The notes beneath the pieces were generated by a model. It did not search any database. It worked only from the letters and a program-made list of their open reading frames with translations, and was not told the DNA's origin. A program made the position numbers and the translations under genes. Shown piece by piece: positions 51,298 through 63,030 of a stretch of 64,000 bases of DNA. The stretch comes from Humulus lupulus (Eukaryota > Streptophyta > Magnoliopsida > Rosales > Cannabaceae): contig NC_084794.1 of the NCBI RefSeq assembly GCF_963169125.1, positions 227,475,409 to 227,539,408 of the forward strand. The letters run 5' to 3'. Positions within the stretch are counted from its first letter, which is position 1, and each line of letters begins with the position of its first letter.

Positions 51298-51868
51298 GAG
51301 CTTCTTAAGCTTAACCATCTTTCTGTAACAACAAACTCTACACCCTCGGATAAGACCTAAGTTTTAAGTTACTGTTGTACCTATTCACTTATCAATGACT
51401 TGTTATTACACATTGAACTCTAGATTAGGTTTCCTTAATTTTGAGTTCGGTTGCCGTAATTAGTGAATTTTATTCTAGGAGTGTTAATCTCATCCATTTT
51501 GTTGTTGATCTCACTGAATCCTTTGTGGGAGTTTTGGTAAAGGGGTTTGTTGAATTCTTGTTGGATCTCACATTGAATATAGAAATGATTCCATCTTGAA
51601 TCAATTGTTTCACATAATAATGTCTAGACTTCCCATAATACACACTATTGTAAGCTCTAGCTAGTGTTGCTTGACTATCATAATGTATTGAGATAGTTTT
51701 CACTTTCTCATTCATAATAAGGATATCCAACATGAGTTCCCTTAACCATTTGGTCTCTTTGCCAGTATTGAGTAGAGCTAAGATCGACTTCCATGGTTGA
51801 GTGTGAAATACAAGTTTCATTCTTTGAGCACCAAGGAATTGCGCCACCTTCTTAGTGTGAACATCCAA
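51298..51868 (-). pseudogene. copia-2 RNase H and 3' untranslated end
   Basis: Minus-strand RNase H at 51470-51868: 'FLGAQRMKLVFHTQPWK', 'NTGKETKWLRELMLDI', 'IHYDSQATLARAYNSVYYGK' and 'SRHYYVKQLI', all standard copia. The stretch 51298-51470 is the 3' end without ORF and stops at the G2 LTR. No copia LTR follows directly; the nearest matching one is beyond G2 at 38281-39336. Confidence 0.83.
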
Positions 51869-52960
51869 TTGACAATGGAGAGATTATCTCCTATACTTCA
51901 AAATACCTTTCAAGTACCCTAGGAAACATTGATTAGTGAAGACTAAGGTTCTTGGTCCTTTTAAGGTATCCTAACACTGTCTTAATAGCCTTCCGGTGTT
52001 TGATACTTGGATTGCTTGTAAACCTTCTTAGTTTAAAAATCGCACATGTAATATCTGCTCTTGTACAATGTGCAACATACATTAAGCTTCCAATTCCACT
52101 TGCATACTCTAATTAAGCCACCATTATTCCATCATTTTTTTTCAAGTTTTACACTTGTCTACTTAGTGTGATTGACTTAAGACAAAACCCTACTATTCTT
52201 TTTAACTTTGATACTTAAGATGGTATTGACCTCTTTAGGATCCTTCATTTGAAATGAGGAAGAAAAAAACCTATTTGTTATTCATAATGCCTTTCATGTC
52301 ATTGCTTAAAATCAACATATAGATATACTAAGAATATTATCTTATCACAAGTCTTAGAGTATAAGTACTTGTCTCAATTGTTATTTCTAAATCCATTAGA
52401 AACAATTGCGTGGTCAAAATTTTCTTGCCATTATTTTGGAGCTTGTTTCAAACTATATAATAATGATTTAACAAGTCTGCACACTTTATGTTTCATTTCA
52501 TCTTCGAACAAAATTCTCAAGTTATTCCATATAGACCTCCCCATCAATGTCTCCATTTAGGAATGTCGTCTTGACAAACATTTGATGAACATAAATGTCA
52601 TATATTGATGATAGTGCAGATAAAACTCTAGTTGAGCTTGTCCTAGCAACCGGTCCATAAATCGATTCATTCATTTTGTATGAAATCTTTAGCTACTAAT
52701 ATAGCCTTAGATGTTTGTAGGATGAGATTGGTGTAATATTTTCTCTCAAATACTCACTTGCACCCAATTGGTTTAGAACCTTGTGGAAGGTCAACCAATT
52801 CCCTAGTGTGGTTAGATATTATTGAATCCATTTCTTCATTTTTTTGCCTCTTTCCAAAAAGAGAAGTCTCTTGAGGACATAGCTTATTGGTAGGTCTTAG
52901 GATCATCCTCAGATTGAAGAACCATAGGAATTTTCCCAATGATTTCTTCAAGGTTTCCTT
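51869..52960 (-). pseudogene. copia-2 reverse transcriptase, with deletion at the catalytic box
   Basis: Minus-strand RT remnants: 'VDLPQGSKPIGCK' near 52760, 'KVCRLVKSL' near 52470, 'YSKTCDK' near 52350, and the catalytic region at about 52306-52320, which reads LYVDFK because 10 nt have been lost compared with copia-1. The same deletion is present in copia-3 at 63091-63100. Downstream (lower coordinates) are 'LGILKRT'-like and connection blocks in several frames. Not functional. Confidence 0.8.
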
Positions 52961-53577
52961 TTACTAGGTACAAAGAGTCCACTTGAGAACAAGTCTCACT
53001 TGATCCTAACTCTTCTAATTGTTGGCTCCTTCTAGGAAATTTTGGTTGCTCAAAAACCTTTGAAGATGTCTCTTTTGGAGATTCCTCTATCATAGTGGGT
53101 TCTTGAGAATTATTATCTCCATGTAAAAAATTCTCAAATAATTCCACCTCTCTTAATTCAGTGATTCGTTAGACTCTAAGTCTAATAATCTATAGACTTT
53201 GCTATTGGAAACATAGCAAATGAAAATACATTTAATGGCACTTGGACTCAACTTAGTCCTTTTATGATTTGTGCTCGTGTAATAATCAAGGCACCCCCAC
53301 ACTTTAAAATAATCAATGTTTGTTTTCTATCTTTTCCATATCTCATATGAAGAGATGTTATTTTTCTTCATAGGAATTCGATTAAGTACATGACATGCCG
53401 CAGGTAATGCCTCACACCACAAGTTATAATTAAATTTTTCATGTAATAACATAGCACTAACCATTTCAAGGAAAGTTCTATTCTTTCTTTCAGCTGTGCC
53501 ATTTTTCGAGGAGTGTGTGGAAATTCATGAATAATGCCATGTTCTTCATAAAACATCTTAAATTTATGTAAGAAATA
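52961..53577 (-). pseudogene. copia-2 integrase, C-terminal part
   Basis: Minus strand. 'MFYEEHGIIHEFPHTP' and 'ERIELSLKW' hold the region of the catalytic Glu; 'YYMKNLIITCGVRHYLRHVMYLIEFL' is the decayed centre. The linker to RT has 'FENFLHGDNNSQEPTM' at 52884-53147. The domain is cut at 53577 by a solo LTR; its N-terminal part continues at 57375-57571 ('KKIKILTSDRGGEYF'). Confidence 0.82.
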
Positions 53578-56500
53578 TGTTGGAAAACATTTCTCCTTAG
53601 TACGCAGCGGAATGCGATATATGGCCCAGTTAATTAAATTTTTTTATATATAAAACTATTTATATATACAATCCTATGATTTATATATATTAATCTAATA
53701 GAAGAAGATTTACCTCTTGAAAACTATCAAGTGTCCTTGCTATCTTCTTGTGCAATAAACAATCATCCTATCCAAGCACGCAAGACTCACACCAAAGTCT
53801 TCCAGATTGTATCCTCAGCACAACAGGACGTGTGTGGTCACATAGAGATTCAATAGGACAATTTAGGACTCCAATGATATTCTCAACACATGATATCAAC
53901 GGAGTTTGGGTAAAGAGAAGGATTGAAACAATTTCTTTTCTCTATGAGAAAACTCTCTCTTTTAGTAAGACTGATTATCACGATCTGTATCTTGCTGAGA
54001 GAAAATATAATAATATACATTTATATCAGTCATCTAGGGTTTCATTAATAAAAAAAATGTTAATTATTTAATAAGAAAATAAGGGAGGAAAAATACCATA
54101 ATGCCCCTGACACTTGGTCTACGCCAGTCACAATCCAGGGACAGTGACTAGCATGTAGATCTTGTAAAGTTACAAGACATATTTTTTCAATTTATTTTAT
54201 TTTATTAATTCAATTAAATAGATATTATCTATTGTTATATTCAAAATATATTTAATTGAATATAAATTGATTCAAAACCAATCTAACAACCCATATACGA
54301 TATCTGATTGATTCCAAATCAGTTATCTAAATTTAAATATTAGATTAATTTCTCAAACTAATTTAAAATAAGATGACATAGTTAAGTCCAAACTAATAAT
54401 TTTATTTTATTAATTAATAATTACGAAAATTACAATTAATTAAATAATAAATATATTTACCATAATTATCTCATAATTACGTATTTCCCCATAAACTAAT
54501 TTCCTTGACAAATATACCCATACTTTTTCTATTGCTACTCTTACCCTGTGTAGTGTTTATAGAGCCGATCAAGGGACCTATAATTTCAAGCTCCAATAAA
54601 TTTAGATTATTAATTATACTCTTTAATATAATAATCTTATTTATTAATTCCAATGTTATTCCACACAAAAAATATGTTATTGCACTCTTGTAATTATACA
54701 CTTATATTTACGGAGTACTTTACTAAGTGTCCATTGATTTAATCACTTAATGCAATTAATTCCTCCAACAATTGGATCATAATTAAAGCTAGGTCAAATT
54801 ATTGTTTTACCTCTCTAATTACTTCTTTTATAATTAAGTACCATTAATTAAATAGTGAATAGTTAATTTATAATCCTTTTATAAATTAGTGGCCTCATGC
54901 CGTTCAGTTCCAGAGTTAGCACTTAAGGGAAGCATTATTCAATATTTTTATGAAGAATACTTGGATTTCATATTAGTTGTTAGCCTGATCATTCTAACAG
55001 ACCCTAATGAGTGAATCAAAGGACTCAAAATTACATAAATAGAAGTTCACGATAACTTTAGGATATAGATCGATTTGCATTTGATCATCGAGTAATATGA
55101 TTATAAATTTTTAAGGTTTTTCATATCAATTGTTGATATGACGATAACGATATTTAGTAAAGAGTTAAATGCATAGCAATTCCAGTCCTATATATGTTGG
55201 GGTTTTATGTCCTAATTACAACCCAATTTCTTTGTAATATCATTTTATTATCAATAAAAGAATAGAAATCAATTTTTGACTTGGTCAATCACTTTGCTCA
55301 CATGTTTTATTTTCATGATTATTTGTTTAATATAAACTTTTGTTAAATCCCGAGCATATAGCTAATTTTATTTATAGTGACGTAATCACAGTGGAATATA
55401 AATGTGATTATCTGTTCAAAATAAGTTAGTCCTAAGATAAGTCAATGCACAGGATTTATACTAAATTGTAATCTATGATATGATCTACTTACACAATGTA
55501 GTGTTGCATACCTTCCAGAACATTAGCAAAGTAGATAAGATCAGATGTATTTGTTACATTGGACTGGACCGATATTGACAATAGATAGGATAAGTAAACA
55601 TACCATTATTATCTATTCTAGTCATATCATATAGTTGACCATAGGTCAATTCAATCTCAATTCTGAGTGATTAGTATTCTAACTGATTGTATTATTTGAG
55701 TTTTTTAACTTGTTTGTTAATAGCTTACCCTACGGACTAGCCCATACTTACATCTTGGGAACTCAGTAGTATAATTGAGTGGGAGTGTTAGTTATAGATA
55801 TGAACATCTATAGCTTCTGATAAAGAAGATAAATGATGGTTTCCTTTTAGTTTGGTTCAAGTTGCTAAATGATAGAGATCTCATTTCAGTAATTAATATT
55901 AGTTTAGTGAAATATCATTTACAAGGAACTAATATGAGGGGTAAATTGATATTTTAGTCTCATCTCATTGTAAACTGTCTATAGATGATTGAGTTATAAT
56001 TATGTATGTAACAATGGATAACTAATAACGTATCTATATTTCTTATAGAGTGTTCTATGAATTCAAGAGTGCAATTCTGAGTCTTTAGTGGAGTCACGAG
56101 GATTTAATAAGTTAGTAAATTTATTTGTTAAATTTATGATAACTTATTGGAGCTTGATTTCATAGGCCCATGGTCCCCACTGTACCTTGGATAAAATTAG
56201 CTAGATAGTCTCAATTAATTGATTTAATTATCAATTAGAATTATCAAAGTTGACGAGATCAATTTTGGATAGTTTCACAGAGTTATGCAATTTAAAGAAG
56301 AAAATAGATTTTATGGCAGATTTATTAATTAAGATAAAGTGGTATCTAAATTAATAAATAATCTTAAATCAAGGTTCAAATTATAAATAATTAATTTGAT
56401 AAAGGATTTATAAATTATTTAATTAATTAATCAATATAAAATAACACAGGCCTAGATTATAAGTCCAACGAGCTTATAATTAAATGGGAAATTTCACGGG

Positions 56501-57374
56501 CCTAAAACCCATGATAATTTTGACCTAATGGCTAATATTACCTATTATTTTATTTATTTTTTGAATAAATAAGTGACATAATTGAGCCTATAAAAGGAAT
56601 GCTAAGTGAGAGTTGAAAATACATGATCAGAAGATCTAGTTTTGATACTTTTGGATTTTAGACTCTCTCTACAGCAAAAGTCCATTTCTAAGCCTCTATA
56701 TTATCTTTTTTTCTTCTTCTCTTTGTATCTATCCCATGTGTTGAGAATTTCTCACTCTAGTCTAGGTGATTCTATGGATACTTTGGAAGGCTATGAAGAA
56801 ATTTGAAGATCGGTTCAGTTTCTTGGTGATACCCTGCGACATAAAGGATTCAAGGGTTAGAGAAACTGAAGGAATGACTAATACATTCAGCTGCGTATAA
56901 TGTAAGTGTTCTTCTCATTATCTTTGTTTAAATTCAATTGTAGAAACATGTTCTCAGTTGTCTTATATTAATTTGTTTAATATATGTTTTACATGCAAGT
57001 AAACAAGATTCTGTATAAGTTTTCCCAACAATATAATCATTATTATATAAAGAACCTCCAGAGAGATGTCTGTCTACATCAGTTATCCAGATCAAGATCA
57101 CATGTATTCATAATACCAGTGGACTGTACTAGCAGTGTTTGATTAAATATTCCATAACTTTAATATAAACAGTGAACTATTTAATTCATTATCTATAATG
57201 TTAATCCTCTCGCGCGTATACAAGATTATAGCTATATTAATGAATTAGGATTTTTCTAATATTTACCTAAATATTATTCATTAATAATAAGCATTAATTA
57301 TATAACAATTTATCCTTTATAAATTTCATAAGTAACGAACTACTTTCATTGCTTTAAGAGAACCATGCCCAACA
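53578..57374 (-). mobile_element. Solo LTR-type insertion in copia-2, itself interrupted
   Basis: TGTTGGAAAAC at 53578 and GCCCAACA ending 57374, flanked by aaata on both sides (53573-53577 and 57375-57379). Without the inner insertion it is about 1.96 kb. The terminal sequence (minus reading) ends with GCATTCCGCTGCGTACTAAG, typical of large copia LTRs. No coding capacity is seen in the AT-rich body. Confidence 0.8.
55195..57030 (+). mobile_element. Inner solo LTR (1836 bp)
   Basis: TGTTGGGGTTTTATG at 55195 and GTTTTCCCAACA ending 57030, flanked by atata (55190-55194 and 57031-57035). TATAAAAGG at about 56587-56595 and a 'cagctgcgtataatg' end match the outer LTR type in opposite orientation. 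No ORF of note. Confidence 0.82.
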
Positions 57375-57790
57375 AAATATTCACCGCCTCTATCACTTGT
57401 TAATATTTTAATTTTCTTAACGAATTGGTTTTCCATTTTGACTTTGTATATCTTAAAAGCATTAAAAGTTTCACCCTTACTCTTAAGTAGATATACATAA
57501 GTGAACTTAGAAAAATCATAAAAAAAAATCAAGAAATACAAAATTCCTCCTCTAATTAACATGTCGTTCAATTCACATAAATCACTATGAGTAGATTCTA
57601 GCTAGCTTGTACTTTCTTCAACACTACGATAAGGTTTCTTAACCATTTTAGATCTTATGCACATTTCATATTTATCAACATTTCGAACATCACAATTCAA
57701 CATGCCACATCTAACAATTCTTTTAATAGTACTATTTCATATATCAGCAAGTCTATTACGCCATAATAAAGGAGAATTAAAATCACAACA
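57375..57790 (-). pseudogene. copia-2 integrase N-terminal part and pre-integrase
   Basis: Minus strand: 'FLIFFYDFSKFTYVYLLKSK' (integrase first-Asp region: the DDFSRFTWVY-type block with DFSKF kept), 'AFKIYKVKMENQF', 'KKIKILTSDRGGEYF' (second Asp), and upstream 'RIVRCGMLNCD' / 'IRSKMVKKPYRSVEES', the GAG-pre-integrase. Upstream of about 57790 no protease or gag is visible, so this copia is 5'-truncated. Confidence 0.8.
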
Positions 57791-58095
57791 TAGCAAGAAT
57801 GATAAGATAATAATAATAAAACAATAAGGTAAAAAGTATAGCATTTAATGCAAAAAGATAAAAATAATACCAAACTAATAAAAATAGGATAAAAATAAAT
57901 AAAAAAGTATAGCATTTATGGTGATAAAAAAATATGCATCATGTTATATTATGTGCCAAATTTGGCCAAACTTTTAGCATGTGCCAAATTTGGCACAACT
58001 TTTACCACACGATTGGAGCAAGTTTTTTGTAAAGTGAGCTATATTTTAGCAATGCATCACCAATTTGGCACTCCATTGGAGATGCTCTTATGATT
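57791..58095. other. AT-rich spacer with a MITE remnant
   Basis: Poly-A/T-rich to about 57950, then GTGCCAAATTTGGC-like words at 57960, 57990 and 58060 and the end CTCCATTGGAGATGCTCTTA (58072-58095). In reverse that is a GAGCATCTCCAATGG end as found in plant MITEs. No matching left terminus is visible. Confidence 0.45.
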
Positions 58096-59208
58096 GAATA
58101 TATGTACATATATGTTTATGCCTTTTAGTAGTGTTGTTCGTTTTGCACTCAACTTTAATAGTTGAATTTCTTATGACTGTTATATTAGTTGGTACTATTT
58201 TTGTGTTAATGTTAGTTAGGGTTATTTTTTTAGCATTCAAGGATGCTTAGGATCCCTTTGCTTTATCTTAGGGTTTGATTTAATCGAAACCCTCAACCAG
58301 GTTAGACTGTTTGATTTACTGGTTTTACCCCAATGACCTTAATTATTGGCTTCTTCTGAATGTTATTTTTTCTTATGTATGTTTTATGTAAGATTGATCT
58401 TACTAAGCATTAATGCTTACCTAGATGTTTTATGTTGTAGGTAAGTGCCAAAACAAGATGGAGTAGTGTGAGCTGGAGTCTGCTTTGCTGAAGTGTACAT
58501 GTGGCTTGTGTTAGATTTAGATGAAATGTAGGCATATGAACAATCCTATATACATGCAGGCGGAATTAATATATAGAATGAACATATACAAAAAGAGGAT
58601 CGAATATTGTATACCTCCAGCCATTGCAATTGATAACCTCGATGTAGCTTTAGATCTACAAAAGAAAAGAAATAGAAGTTAGAACGAGTACACGAGCTTC
58701 CAAGCTCTTACTAACTCTTTTAGATGGAGTTACTGAAAGTCAGAATGAGCAGCGAGATTGAGAACCGGTACTCTATATTTATAGAGTGAGACCTACCATC
58801 AGAGTCTCTGCCACAGATTGAGATATTTTCTCAATCAGTTCGGATATGAAAAATCGGGTAACAACAAAATCAGGTAACAAACAATATTGACCATTAATTA
58901 GAATATTTTGTCAATAAATTAAATATTGACTTTAATATATTAAATGAACTAGTTGTAACAAATTGATTTTATATACCAAATCTAAATAAATATTCTAACG
59001 GCTTGACCATGGGAACTCAGAGACTTTTGAAATGTATTGTTATAAATTTATGAACTTAAGGCTCACTCTCGATATTTATTTTGTTAAACTATTATTGTAA
59101 TATTTTAAGTATGCACTTGTTTTTTTTTTATATGGATTTTAAGGAACTTCTTAAATGAAAATATTTTACATTGGTATTTTATATTTTTCACGTTAGTGGG
59201 AGGTTACA
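58096..59208 (+). repeat. Gypsy LTR remnant, interrupted by a solo LTR
   Basis: Contains the phrase 'ttgtaggtaagtgcc' and ends GTGGGAGGTTACA at 59208, like other chromovirus LTR ends here; the start is missing. Its text is continuous across 58508/59001 once the inserted solo LTR is removed. No primer site follows. Confidence 0.5.
58509..59000 (-). mobile_element. Solo LTR (492 bp)
   Basis: Flanked by gcttg on both sides (58504-58508 and 59001-59005). The lower end has TGTTAGATTT; the upper end reads TTCTAACG where TTCTAACA is expected, one terminal base changed. TATAAATATAG on the minus strand near 58770-58783. No coding capacity. Confidence 0.78.
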
Positions 59209-60779
59209 GAAGGAGCCACTGAGTGTGGTAGGATTAAATGTACTATGGGCCAATGACATTCTCATAAGGATATGGGCATAGTGCGAGTAGAGAACCTTGC
59301 CTTAGCAAAGGAACATGGGTGTAAGGAGACAAAGTCCTACATTGCTTATTCTGAAAAGATTATGACAACTAATCCTAGAAAAAAAATTAGCAAAATCCCT
59401 ACGATGGTAGGAAGGTGGATTGCTTCAAGAACCAATCACAAAAAGTTGGTAGGGAGAAATACTCGAGATTGAAAGTGAAAACTCAAGCAAGACACCTGGT
59501 AGGTTGATCAATAATTGTCTAGATGGTTGCACTCGAAGGCACCTGAACTAAGATCTCTGCAATCTACTTAATGAGAACTAGCAATGCCTCAATCAAGAAA
59601 GTGAACGTTAGTCTCATATAAGGGAAAAAAAATTGTGGTCAAGAAAAACTCATTCAAGGAAACACTCAATAAGTTGGACATGAATTTAAAAGAGTTGAGA
59701 GCAAAGCAGCACAAGGACATAGACTAGAATAGCGAGCATGTGGATCTCTTCATATCAATAATCCAAAATGAAATCTTACCTCCGAACTTCAAGATGTTGG
59801 TGCTTTGAACTTTGAAAGTATGACCAGACCACTAACAAAACCAACCACTTCAGTAGCTTCAATATGATGTTAGGATTCGTGTCTTAAAGCATATTATTCT
59901 ATAAAAACAATTACTATTAATTTAATAGAAATAAATTTTTATTACTCATAGTTTTATTTCATTTATGAAAATGATATATATCATGAAGATTGTCGGCGTG
60001 AGATTTCACCTATGAATGTTAAGAGGGAGAAACTATTGAAATGGTGCAAACAAGTGTGTTTGGGAAAATGCAAATAATGCATGAAAAAAGGACACATAAG
60101 ATTTTATAGTAATATGGCCTGCCTTTACAGTATAGTTATTATTATTCTCTAATGGAGTTTATTTCTTCTAAGTACAAATGCTCTCTTTTGGAGATCCAAA
60201 TTTTGCTGCCATTTTCCTTCCTTCCACCACCCCTTTACAATACAAATTAATATGTATTTATAGAAGAGATGTGTTTTGAATGCCCATTAGAGATTAGGGA
60301 TCTTTGACTGATAATTAGCATGATTGACCCTGATTGGGTGACTGAATTGGTGGCCCTATTCCCAAAGGTTAATTGATATTCTCTCTTTTTATAAGCCAAT
60401 TCTAATTAAAAGCGTGGATTTGAGGGAAGATTGTTGGAGCTTTGACTTGGATTTATGATCTATCTTTTGGCGAGTTGTGTGTGTACCAAATTTATTCATA
60501 TGCTTAAAATTCATTTTTATACTTAATTATGATTACTAACAATAAGCAAATTGTTAGAAGAGACGAGAAAAAAAAGGAGGTTGATTGTTCACAAAATCTT
60601 ATGGGCCCCCCAAAACATTTCAAACAATGTTTTTTGGGCCTAAAACATGATCGCAATAGGTAAGCCCAATTGCAGCATTGTAGATCTTTGAATTGGCACC
60701 AATTTCATATACTATTGGTCTTGTGGTTCTTGCCGAGTCAAAAGTTATGAGCCTTTGAAATGCACTACTTCGCAAAGGT
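59209..60779. other. Decayed intergenic DNA
   Basis: About 1.6 kb without an assignable gene. A 66-codon ORF at 59272-59472 resembles nothing I recognise. TGTTAGGATTCGTGTCTTAAAGC at 59868 resembles the start of the large LTR type seen at 35890-37879, suggesting an LTR fragment of a few hundred bases. CTATGGGCCCCCCAAAAC at 60600 is a possible tract in reverse. Nothing else is supported. Confidence 0.45.
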
Positions 60780-62280
60780 GAAGACTATGATCACATTTTT
60801 CAATTCTTTCTGTAATCTCTCTCTCTAGCTCCCTAAGAACACTCGTTTTCTCCTAGAAATTCACCAATAATTGATTGACTTGTGTGAGTTCCAAAAAATT
60901 CTTTATTCCCACTTTCCAATTCTTTCTCTAACCTCTCTCTCTAGCTCCAACCTCTCTCTCTAGCTCCCTAAGAACACTCATTTTGTCATAGAAATTCACC
61001 AATAATTGATTGACTTGTGTGAGTTCCAAAAAATTCTTTAATCCCACTTTCCATTCCATCTTGTTGAAGCTTTAAACAACTTTGAGAATGCTTAGAATAG
61101 AGATTTTGGACAGCGATACTTCTCGTGTATAAGCCTCGGGTTCTTTATAACTGTTTCTCTTACATATGATGTTTTGATTTTTTTTTTAGTTTCCCATTAT
61201 TTTTTTATCATTTCTCTTTGATAATTCTATTATATTTTTTGTGCTGATTCCATTTATCTATGTGGTGTAATTTCACTCTCTATTTATGTCATTTACTAGA
61301 TTATGATTTGTTACACCCAGATTTCAAGAATGGGAATATTGATCTCAAAATTCAGAATCGTAAGGCGTAAGCTCGAAATAGGCACGGTCATCATGTGATC
61401 CATAAGTCAGAGATAGGTTCGCTGAGAGTGATAGACCTCGTGAGCTCGAGGATTATGTAGCCTCGAAGGTGCTCCGAGCTTATAAGTTAGGCTCGCAACT
61501 CACAATAGCAAGGGTTCAACACTTGTATAAACTTCTCGATTCATCTCTTGCCCTTAGACAAGATGGTTCGAGCTCGAGAGCTGTAAGCTTGAAGAGGACA
61601 GCTTCGACAACAGTTACTTGTTAGGAGCATAGGCGAAATAAGATGACGAGCTCGTAATAGGCAAGCGGTCTTGAAGGCACATGGACCTAGTGTTTAAGCT
61701 CTTCAGCTGTGTGTGAATGTATTTATTGTTATAAATTCCCTTTGTTTAAGGGATTTGATGTAATTCGTTATTAAATCCCACATTTTATGGGATATTACCG
61801 TGTACGTAGTAACTAATGCATTTAATGGCATTATATTATTTGATTTATAGAATATCTTCCTGAAATATGTGGGAAGCAATTCAGAAAACTCCTCTATAAA
61901 TAGAGTGGGATTATTCTTTTGTAGAGGATAGAAACATTGAGATTTAGAGAGAAAACTATGGGCAATTGCTTCTTGAAAGCTCCAGAGAATTCCAAAAGAG
62001 TCAATAATATAGACTTGTGGACTAGGCAGATTTTAACTGCTGAACCACGTAAAAGAGCCTGTCTACATTCTTTTTATTTACTTCTTTTGGTATATTTTTG
62101 TTCAATTGCTCTTTTTTCTTATGTTGACGAAAAACAGAGTCAACATGATTTAATCTTTGAATTTTCAAGATTTTCCTGCATACTCTTCATGTGACTCTTG
62201 ATTAGTCTTCAAGGTTTGTATGAGATAATTACCTTTAATCATTGTTGATTTAAAGTTTGTGAGCCATAAATTTCCAACAA
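60780..62280 (+). repeat. copia-3 LTR, 5'-truncated, interrupted by a solo LTR
   Basis: In plus orientation it corresponds to the reverse of the LTRs at 33544-34571 and 38281-39336 ('ctctctctctagctc', 'gacttgtgtgagttcc', 'ttggacagcgatacttctcgtgtataagcc'), ending TAAATTTCCAACA at 62280. It contains a tandem duplication of about 110-135 bp (60805-60916 and 60917-61050). The upstream half of the LTR, with TATA and word cluster, is missing. Confidence 0.72.
61309..62145 (+). mobile_element. Solo LTR (837 bp) in copia-3 LTR
   Basis: TGTTACACCC at 61309 to GAGTCAACA at 62145, flanked by tgatt (61304-61308 and 62146-62150). Removing it restores the LTR text found at 38281-39336. CTCTATAAATAGAG near 61892-61905 is its TATA region. 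The 85-codon ORF at 61937-62194 crosses the element border and is not a gene. Confidence 0.85.
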
Positions 62281-63030
62281 GATATACAAAGCCAAAATAG
62301 AAAATCAATTAGATAAGAAGATTAAAGTCCTCTAAGGGTGGTGAATAATTTTAATGTATTTTGTGAAGAACATGGTATTATACATGAATGTACAACTCCA
62401 CACAGTCCACAACAAAATGGGATAGTGAAAGAAAGAGTAATTTTTTTATATAGAAATGATAAATTCTATGCTATTACATTCTAAGTTGAATTATAATTTG
62501 TGGGGTGAAGCACCACTTGCGACACGTCATATACTTAATCGAATTCCTATGAAGAAGAACAATATCTCTCCATATGAGATATGGGAATGAAGAAAACTTA
62601 ATGTCAGTTATTTTAAAGTGTGAGGGTGCCTTGCTTATTGGAAGAGCCAAGGTCCTAAAAGGATTAAGTTGGGTCCAAGTGCCATTAAATGTGTTTTTAT
62701 TGTCTATGCTTCCAATAGCAAGGCCTACAGATTATAAGACTTATAGTCTAATGAATCATTGAATCAATAGAAGTGGAATTCTTTGAGAATTTTCTACATG
62801 GAGATAATAATTCTCAGAACCCATTATGATAGAGGAATCTCCAAAAGAGATATTTTCAAAGATTGTTGAGCAACCAAAATTGCCTAGAGAAATCCAACAA
62901 CTTAAAGAATAATCAAGTGAGATTTGTTCTTAAGTGGACTATTTCTACCTAGTAGAAGGAAACCTTGAAGAAGTCATTAGGAAAATGCCTTTGGTTCTTC
63001 AAGTTGAGGATGATCCTAAGATATACCAAG
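62281..63030 (+). pseudogene. copia-3 integrase fused directly to LTR
   Basis: The LTR end is followed without primer site, gag or protease by 'KIYKAKIENQLDKKIKVL', mid-integrase. It continues 'NFNVFCEEHGIIHECTTP', 'PQQNGIVKE' (region of the catalytic Glu), 'NLWGEAPLATRHILNRIPM', then 'SKAYR' and 'EFFENFLHGDNNSQNP' in shifting frames. A deletion between LTR and integrase removed gag, protease and the first integrase Asp. Stops are frequent. Confidence 0.82.

Noticed and set aside
57036..57374. Separate small mobile element right of the inner solo LTR
   Set aside because: The aaata duplications at 53573 and 57375 show that this stretch is the remaining end of the outer LTR.
59272..59472. 66-codon ORF as a host gene exon
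   Set aside because: No recognisable domain, no splice context, surrounded by decayed LTR fragments.
61937..62194. 85-codon ORF with a hydrophobic stretch
   Set aside because: It crosses the right border of a solo LTR (62145) into copia LTR sequence; not a gene.
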